Below, one piece after another: positions 56,051 to 64,000 of a DNA stretch of 64,000 nt. The stretch lies in contig OZ007570.1 in NCBI GenBank assembly GCA_963931925.1, positions 37,628,620 to 37,692,619 of the forward strand, written 5' to 3'. The position numbers and the translations under genes are program-made. Source of the stretch: Onchidella celtica (lineage: Eukaryota; Mollusca; Gastropoda; Systellommatophora; Onchidiidae). Below the pieces are notes generated by a model. The model saw only the letters and a program-made list of their open reading frames with translations. It had not been told where the DNA came from and did no database searches. Every line of letters begins with the position of its first letter. Within the stretch, counting starts at the first letter, position 1.

Positions 56051-58251
56051 ATAACAGAAGAGGAACCCATTCCATATCATGTGCAAACCTATCTCGCCAC
56101 AAGACACAATAGGAAATAACAGTAAAATGGACCTTTCTAGACTACATCCGGGCCGTTAGTGCCGGAGACTTTCGAGTTGCGTTTCAAAGAATGAAAACTA
56201 GACGATTCTAGAGCAGGTCTCCTGTAATATCTACCTACCATCCACGCAGCCTCCTCCAGGAATACAGTTTAGGTAGGAGTTGGAAAATCTTCACAGGACT
56301 GTAAAGGGACACTCGACGGGCTTGAACCTAACTGTAAACTTGTACGCTGGTATTTTGTATTTGTAAGAATTCATGGCGAAACATGAATGAAGACAAATTG
56401 AGGGCGGACAAAGCTAAGGCCGATGTCAGCCCTGAGGTGGACAATTCCCACGTATGCATAACATGCACCTAGTGTGGAATACGAAAGAATAATAGTAAGT
56501 GAACATCATTCTTCAGTGAATGGAGATAGGCTGCAGAATCTACTTCCGCACAGACTTGAAGATCTTGCACAAACCATTACGATTAACTATGTTAAAATAA
56601 GACGTGAGGATTTTACGCCAATTAAGCCTAAAACCAGCATAATAACATACTGTACTAATGTTTACGATTTGTTAGCTTTTTCTGTTCGTAGTTAACGCAT
56701 AATTTATTTCCCCCAGAGCTCCCTGCGTACTTGGTTTTTTTTTAAAAAGTAAATACGAAGTGACGCTTTTCATGGGATGAGTTCACATAAATCACGCTGC
56801 TAATGGACAGTCACATTTTTTCTATTCCTGTTGCCTTTTCACATGCAAACCACAACAGTAGGAGATGACGAAAGAACAGGAAGTCGAAAAACGAGAACGA
56901 GGAGTAGTTTTATCGCAAAACTCCATTAGACTAGAGGGGCGGATAGCTGAAAACATTCTACGCAAATACAGCTCATAGACTATGACAGCCCAACTTAACA
57001 CACATGCAACTTTTAAAAATTTAAACTGGAGAAAAGATTCGCCGTGGCAGTGCCAAACTACAATTTCGACAGCAGTAACATAAACAACATGGTAGTGTAC
57101 ATTTTTTTTTACAGTATGCCTCCACGTTTTTATTAATTTGATATGCCATTTTCAGGGGGTTCTCCGGATGGCGCACAATGTTTAACTTTTTCGTAGGGAT
57201 GATGAACGTTATTTTTTTGCCCGGACAATGTTAATTTATTTGAGGCACGCTATCATTACTCACCCCACCCCCCATTTTTTTTCCTAAAAAAAAAAAAAAA
57301 AAGGAAGAGTTGCTATTTCAGACATTCCCACGATCCCACCACCCGCTCCTATGGGGGGAAAAGGAGGGGGTGAGACGGAAAGTGTCCCACCCTCCTTAAA
57401 TTAATTCTCTGTCTTCTTACATTATTCACATCCTGTGTAGGCATCATGCTCAAGTTTGCTAATACCCTTTAAAAATACTTGGACTCAAAATTGTAAGACT
57501 ACTTTTCTGGCGCATGGTCGTTTAAATGTGACCGGGTAGGGGGGAAGAGAGAGAGAAGGAAGTGGTTGGTTTTTCTTCCCGGCTGGAACCATGGGACAAG
57601 TAAAAGAGACCAAAAACAAACAAAAAAATAACGAAATGAAAATCTGTTCATGTGTGGCAATGCCATGTCGTCACTGCTTTACGATAACGGCATGTGTCGG
57701 ACTTATGCCGAAAAGCAACTGAAGGTTCATTGCTTTCCTGAGCACGAGGGCTATAAGATAATATTCTAGAAAAGGAAATGCGCTAATAGGAAAATCTAAT
57801 AATCCAATAGAATCATAATGGTATAAGCCATCACATGACAGAAAAAGAGACTGTTTTCTCTTAATATCTCAAAAGTGTCAAAAATGACGTATGCCGTCAG
57901 CGTAGAGCAGTGACGATGTGCACATGACACAGTCAATAACGTTAGGGAGTATATTGGAAAGTAAACGGAATGTGCCCAGAACTGCCGGCAATTCAGTCAC
58001 CGTTACATAGGAGGCTATAAGTTACAAATACTATCACAATAGAGATTAAATATGACGAAGGACAATGACAAAGTGTTCTTTGGAGTTAAGCGGGTCCAAG
58101 TTTTTGGAATTCAGTATGTGGGTTTCCTTTCAAAATGAGAAAATTGTCACATGGGTCTCAGTGAGCAGGGGACCTTCGAAGAACTGCAAATTTAACTGTC
58201 TTGCCTTGAGTCAGTGCATTTTGGAGCACTTCTACAACAATTACCGTCCAT
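56051..58251. other. Probable intron, nothing recognised
   Basis: No gene or element identified. A long A-run is at about 57284-57302. The 73- and 76-codon ORFs at 56474 and 58065 have no recognisable domain. Confidence 0.35.
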
Positions 58252-58440
58252 GGTTTGATTTTGAGTTTTGGTTTAACGGCACGCCGACACGATAACGGCC
58301 ACTTTGCGCCTCCCACGGGTTTTCGTTATCTTACTTTGGGTAGCGTTCAGCCGTCAGAGTCCTATAAATCAGATCAAATAAAAAGTGAAGAAAAAATCTA
58401 ACGGGAAAAGGCCTGTCTATATGAACCCTGTAAATATGTT
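58252..58440 (+). repeat. Dispersed repeat family B, copy 4
   Basis: GAGTTTTGGTTTAACGGCAC, GACACGATAACGGCCACTTT, TTCGTTATCTTACTTTGGG, CCTATAAATCAGATCAAATA and GAACCCTGTAAATATG align with 55836-56050. The RNase H LINE relic abuts its right end, so that element may have inserted into this repeat. Confidence 0.8.
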
Positions 58441-58444
58441 TTTC

Positions 58445-59000
58445 TTCTTCTTCTTCCGTTCACCAATCTAAATCTGCAGATTTGTTCTTTTAATAAAATC
58501 TACGGTTTTCTGCAGTTCTGGCAGAGCACCATAGAGTTTGATATTCAGGTCGATGGGTTGGGGCCAATATGTTTCTCGCAGTGCTGAGAGGAGTGTGCAG
58601 TTCTGCAATATATGCTCCGTGTTTTGAGGAGACTGGCTGCACTCGCATATGGCAGATGTTCCTATTTTGAACTTGGTGAACATGTGGTGGTGGAGCCTAT
58701 TGTGACCAGTTCTTAGTCTGAACAATAGTACTTGATCCTCTCTGTTCAGGAGATGATATTTATCCTGTTGGTTTATTTGCTGCCGTCTGTTGTTTTTGAT
58801 GAGGTTTTTCTTCTCATAGTAGTTTAGGAGGCACTGTGGCTGCTCCAGGCCGGAGCCCTCCTTGACCAGTTGGTCTGCCTTCTCATTGCCTGGGACTCCA
58901 CAATGTGATGGTATCCACTGTAGGACTATCCTGCTTCTATTTCCAAGCTGTGTAAAACATTTCTTCAGGTCGTTAAGCTTGCCAGCTTGAAGGGTTATAG
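58445..59000 (-). pseudogene. 5'-truncated LINE fragment with RNase H domain and (GAA)n tail
   Basis: Minus strand encodes an open frame from about 59000 to 58468: LQWIPSHCGVPGNEKADQLV (RNase H C-terminal part with the His and Asp motif), then VLLFRLRTGHNRLHHHMFTK, CECSQSPQNTEHILQNC (Cys/His cluster) and LYGALPELQKTVDFI before a stop. This is the C-terminal part of RNase H-bearing LINE polyproteins; the reverse transcriptase and endonuclease are absent. The 3' end carries (GAA)4-5. No target duplication was evident. It is a different lineage from the LINE at 28.4 kb, which has no RNase H. Confidence 0.82.
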
Positions 59001-61669
59001 ATTTCGGCCTCTTTCGGACATGACAAGTTGCGCTGCGGGTCCATGTGAACGACCATGGTCAGTCGATAATAAAATTGTACAACTGTGCACAACAGTAACC
59101 ACTGTACGCCAGAAGTCTTTGTAAGGCAAGAACCGCTCTGCCCCACGTTTAAAACGAGCGTCCAGGAAGACGTAAAAGCGGGATGACCTTACGTCAATGG
59201 ACATGCTGCCTTCGTTCGCAAACTTCGGCTGTACAGGAAAAGAAAAACACCACTGAAATCGAGGTAAACTGATAGCTTGTTTCCTTTCTTTCACATACAG
59301 TTACAAAACAGCTTTCGCCGTTTAACTTCAAAAACATAAACAGCCAATCCGAGATGCCAGAAGAACACAGATGGCTGCTTCAAAATATAACACTGTAAAA
59401 TTCTGTTTTTCACACATTTTCTTCCTCTTTTCCTATGACCATGAAATATTGCGGGAACTGTTCTGCTTTGCCCCTCCCATTCTATATTTTTATTAAATTA
59501 TTTCCAACATGTCATGTCTGGTAAAATCTAATGGTTTGTGCAGAACAGATGTGTAAAGCGACGCCGATGATAAAGAAACAAACAAATAATAATGGATGGC
59601 AATGAAAGGTTAATGTCCGGATCGCAGTAACCTTCACTGGAGACACTGGACGATTGTTTTATAATGGCGTGTGACATGTCAACCAAGGGTTTATAAATTA
59701 TATCCACAAAATTGTGTGATGCCGCCAGTCATGAATGCACCGCGGGCATTTGGGGAATAAGTAATTCAAAATTTGGAAGAAGCGCACGTTTTGTTACGAT
59801 TGGTCAAACCAAACAAAACAGTTTTTGCCCACAAGAGAATGTCGCCCAATGCCTAATAGTTCTTGATAAGTTTCACCCTTTCGTCAAATGCACATCTAAG
59901 TAAAATACCGTTTCTTTCTTTCTTTCTGCATATCTCCTGGGATAAAGTGGGCATACTAAAAAATACTAAGGCACCGCAAAATCCATGCAAAAAATCGGCA
60001 ACCACTGCACCCAGTAAGGTGTCAAAACTTGCATGATGTAAATGGAAAAGAGTGATAACTCATAATCACAGTTATAAATATTTGTATTTCTTTTCTAACG
60101 TAAAGCCGAAAAGGATCTGAAATTTGCAGACAAGATCATGGCCCTTTCCTTTACTAATTATGTTGCCAAACAAATGTCCAGTGCAAAAATATAAGGAGCT
60201 GGAAACTATCGCACAAATCCAAAGAACATGTTTCTTTTTTCTACCAGGAGTAAAAAGGTGCACGGTAAACTAGCCCGGTCCATGTACATAAGCGCAAAGT
60301 TATCCAGAGAACATGTGTCAGAACAATTAAAAGCCCAGGCCCGTGGGCTGGTAATGATGATGAGGTACAAGGCAGAGAATAGATGCCGCGCCAAAACTGA
60401 TGAGCTTTTCAGCGAAAGGAGTGCAATCCCAAGGTAATCAGTCGGCGTCCGGGCTGATGACTTACAGCGGAAGCAGATGGCCAGGATGCTGATGTTGTTG
60501 TTGACGGTGATAATGATGGTTTTCATGACGATGATGAAGCCGCTGACGCAAAAAAAAGTGTCGTGGTAAATATACTGTTAAATACCCCAAGAGAAACAGG
60601 CTCAGTTTTATCACTTTTCAAGCTTTCTTTGCTCTTTTCTTTCCCTTCAAACCAGATGGGTGAGATTTTCAAAGTTCTTGTTTATACAATACGCACTCAC
60701 TGCGCACAATGAATTTGAAAACCTAGCTCATCACCTTGCTTAATTTTCAATTTCAGGAAGTTTGATACTTATTCCCAAGACCAGTTTACACTGCCTACCA
60801 GACTGAACACTGCCCGGAAAACAAATTCAAACATAACAAAATAAAAAGTACCTGGAATTCGATCTTCCTGGTTTCAAATTAAATTGTAACAAAGAGGGAG
60901 TGAGAGAGCGTGAAACACACCGACTTATTTTCTAAAAAGTTATAATAATGACAATATCGCGCAGGCGAGTACGGACGAAGACGTCAGCCACTATTTACTG
61001 AAACTTGCAGCTGTGCGTTGTTGCGTAATCGCCCCCATGTCCGAGCTGCAGGGTGGAGAATATGTTAGGAAAGGGGGGGGGGGGTGGGGGGGGGGGATCA
61101 CTGTCTAACAGTGATAATACACCACACAGCCAACCTTCATAGTCTGCTGAGAGCGCCACCTTCAGGGCTAATTCTAAACCTCCAGATGGTCTTTTCAAGA
61201 ATACTTAAAATGGGATTTATGATATAGATCTATATATTATATTGATCTTCATGCCATTTTTAATTTTTGTTGTTCTAGTTAATTTGACACTAAAATAACA
61301 GATCGTTTATTTCAGATATGTTTCACAATCATAACTGTTTTAGTGCAGATTCCACAGTAATACACAACCTTGCAAATCTCACTGTCTTTTCCTTTAAGGT
61401 GTACGAGACTACATTAAGCAAGACGGCGCACTACCTCCAGGCTGCATTAAGGTGTCAAATAATCCCAGGGAAAGATGATAAGACTTTAAAATGTCTTCCT
61501 AAAAGCCGTGTTTCCAGACGAGTCAGAGGGATAACAACCAAAAACGAAACAAACAAAAAAATTCTAATGTTTCGTTTTCAAAAATGTTCAAGGTAAAATC
61601 AAGTGGAGATTCGAGAGGAAGCCGGAACTCGGAATTTTACAAAGAAGATGGTGACTAATGAGAAATGAA
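59001..61669. other. Probable intron, nothing recognised
   Basis: Random-looking short ORFs only. A G18-type interrupted run is at about 61071-61096. The 99-codon minus ORF at 58995-59294 overlaps the LINE relic junction and has no recognisable domain. Confidence 0.35.
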
Positions 61670-62894
61670 CTGTCCACCAACATTGCTAAAACTTATTGCA
61701 TCCTTCCACACTGACATGAGGGCATGTGTCAACTTTGAGGGCTGCACATCCAATTCATTTGCTGTAAACAGCGGTGTGAAGCAGGGATGTGTTCTTGCTC
61801 CTACCTTATTTGGTATATATTTTGCAGCCCTACTCAAGAATGCCTTTGGTCAATGTTCAGGTGGAGTACTTATTAACACCAGAGTGGACGGCTCCATTTT
61901 TAATGTTGCCAGACTAAAAGCAAAATCTCGTACAGAGCATATTATGTTACAAGAGCTCCTCTTCGCAGATGATGCTGCAATCGTGGCCCACGATGAAACC
62001 ACGCTCCAGGCTCTCATCAATAGCCTTGCCAAAGCCTGTGACAAATTCATGCTAAAGATCAGTGTCTCAAAAACTGTAGTTTTGACACAAGGCTTGAGAA
62101 ACCCCAACCCAATCATGCTGAATGGCTCTCCTCTGGAGCAAGTGGGAAAATTCTGCTACCTAGGCTCAACCATCAGTGGTAGCACAGACATAACAACTGA
62201 AATAAATGCCAGAATAGGAAAGGCGGCCACAGCTTTTGGCAAACTCTCAAAAAGGGTGTGGAACAATAGCAAGCTGACCATCAAAACAAAGGTACTCGTG
62301 TACCAAACTTGCGTCCTAAGCACCCTGCTGTATGGCTCAGAGACATGGACCACCTACTCCAAACATGAAAGATCCCTCAACTCCTTCCACCTGCGCTGCC
62401 TACGCAAAATTCTCAAGATCAAGTGGCAAGACAGGATCTCAAATATCGAAGTTCTGAGCCGAGCCAACATTCCATCAACTCAGGCTCTCCTAGGCAAAAA
62501 AAGACTGCGGTGGCTTGGACATCTCCACCGTATGGAAAATGATCGCATCCCCAGACAAATTCTCTACGGGGAACTTGCTACTGGCAACCGACCCAGAGGT
62601 AGGCCACATCTGCGATTCAAAGACACTTGCAAGGTCACGATGAAAGCATTCAACATCGACCCCAATGAATGGGAGAACCTTGCAAATGATCGAAGCAGAT
62701 GGAGACAAAAATTGCGCAGTGGCACGCTCGCAATAGACTTCAAGGCAAAAGAAACATACCTGACAAAACGACAGAGGCGGAATGAAAACACTCGCCAAAG
62801 TGAACCCAAAAGACTGACCTGCAATCACTGCCATCGCACTCTCGGGTCAAACATTGGTAGAATAAGCCACGAGAGAAGCTGTCAGTCAAAGTGA
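61665..62894 (+). pseudogene. Truncated LINE reverse transcriptase ORF
   Basis: The frame carries residues 637-1043 of the full polyprotein, preceded by Met-Asn contributed by flanking host sequence. It keeps the GVKQGC motif, the catalytic FADD and the C-terminal zinc finger, but lacks the endonuclease and reverse-transcriptase motif A (VDLTKAFD). It is therefore dead on arrival, despite being fully open. Confidence 0.95.
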
Positions 62895-62959
62895 AAGTGA
62901 ATATTCTAGCTGCTAAGACCGTCTGTAAAGACGCTAAAGGCCATATATATATATATATA
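61670..62959 (+). mobile_element. 5'-truncated copy of the 28.4-kb LINE
   Basis: From 61670 (equivalent to 31083) to the 3' end the sequence follows the full-length copy at a constant offset of 30587 bases, with no indel and no difference seen, ending in the same AAAGGCC followed by an (AT)n tail. The tail is longer here (about 9 AT units versus 4-5). No target duplication was found. 5' truncation is the usual outcome of target-primed reverse transcription. Confidence 0.97.
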
Positions 62960-64000
62960 CATGTAGGTCAAATTTAGCCGATATACCTGTTGTTACCCGG
63001 GATGACCCTGCTTCCCGACTTTTTAATTTTTATTTTTTTTTGGTGATGTGAATTTACATAAACTTGGTTTCTTCGACAGCCCGGTAAACATTTCGTTTTT
63101 TTTTTTTCAAACGTAAGGAAACCTAGGCAAGTTCCTGTCGGACACATTCGCTTGGATTATTTGCTTGACGCTGCAGAAAATGATTGGGGGGGGGGGGGGC
63201 GGGGGGCGCCACAAGGTGAAATAGCGTCAGTAGGCATGCTTGTCAAATAGTCTTTTCTAAATTAGCACAAGTGTCGAGAGCTGATGGAGAATCAACCAAA
63301 ATCGCCATTCAATTTTAGCTGATCTTGATAGACATACACACACCGACCGACCCCCCCCCCCCCCCGCTTCCCTCCGGGAGACAAAAAGTTCCACGTTTAG
63401 TTAAGAACAAAAATGAAAATCTGACCATTTTTCCCTCGGAAGAGATTTATTCAGTTGACTGTAAGGAAAGAATCAGGCCCTCCTTAAAATGAATACAATA
63501 TTTCTTTATAATGACACGAGATAACCTTCCAATTTACTGCGATGTTTTTACTTGATCCATCAATTGGAAACCTGTGCCAAAAGTTGTAAAAACCGCATTG
63601 CAGAAAGGGCGGAGAAACAGATGCCTGCTCCTATTTAACCAACTGACGCCCAGGGTCAGTTTAGCGGCTCATTTTGGTGTGATATTTCATTAGACAAACC
63701 GTTTGTTATTAGAAAAAAGACATTTTCGACAAATTTTATCACAGACTCTTGGAATAACCTCAAGTGGAGGGCAATCAGAGTGGACTATTCAGGCGTAATC
63801 CAAGACGTAATAGCCAATGTCTGACATACAAAAGATTCTGAGCCCGGTGTACCTGAAGATGAATGCCACTGACAGGACTTAATCATGATTGTGGTAAAAA
63901 TTCACCCTGGGTAGACGCTCCAGTAATCAAAACAAGAGGTTAGCCTTCTTTTAAAAAAAATCTTTACTTCCTCCTGAAACTATTTACCACTTCTATTGGC
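62960..64000. other. Right edge, nothing recognised
   Basis: G/C homopolymer runs at about 63186-63206 and 63350-63366, and T/A-rich sequence. No ORF of note and no candidate for the missing GOPC N-terminal exon. Confidence 0.4.

Overview
The window is eukaryotic: split exons with canonical GT/AG splice sites, about 75% of the sequence in introns, many microsatellites, and a dense mix of class I and class II transposable elements. The one host gene I can recognise is GOPC (PIST/CAL/FIG, the Golgi-associated PDZ and coiled-coil protein), on the minus strand. Its presence makes this an animal. The element types, the frequent ACATGTAC words and the G/C homopolymer runs suggest a marine lophotrochozoan, probably a mollusc; that assignment is inference.

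Layout. Positions 1-19772 are downstream of GOPC: its 3' UTR plus intergenic sequence holding minisatellites (1-242, 6100-6623), a long GATA microsatellite (1378-1770) and several MITE-like elements, with no recognisable gene. GOPC coding exons then run right to left: 49749-49585, 49173-48998, 33169-33004, 27597-27502, 26907-26743, 25946-25855, 21899-21756 and 20022-19773 (stop). Reading phase is conserved at every junction and they encode 417 residues. The N-terminal exon(s) are not visible, so the first intron probably runs past the right edge and all of 49750-64000 would be intronic or upstream sequence.

The introns act as a landing field for mobile DNA. One intron carries a 2.5-kb TTAA-flanked element with an internally deleted 'Mutator-like/Kolobok-type' transposase gene (23210-25748). 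The next large intron carries a full-length, apparently young non-LTR retrotransposon (28403-32364) with a 10-bp target-site duplication and a 1043-codon endonuclease/reverse transcriptase ORF. The 15.8-kb intron holds an 834-bp hAT-type element with a perfect 8-bp target duplication (37890-38723) and a 3.4-kb element with 33/35 matching terminal inverted repeats around a frameshifted transposase-like gene I cannot place in a named superfamily (45347-48748). Further right are a solo LTR with a 5-bp duplication (52596-53819), a perfect 178-bp tandem duplication (54001-54359), an RNase H-domain LINE relic (58445-59000) and a 5'-truncated copy of the 28.4-kb LINE that appears identical to it over about 1.28 kb (61670-62959).

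The exons cooperate only as parts of one protein; the other coding sequences are independent selfish elements. The most novel items are the 3.4-kb TIR element, the TTAA element whose domain name (Mutator) conflicts with its target duplication (Kolobok-like), and the recently active LINE whose conserved endonuclease start lies upstream of its first ATG.
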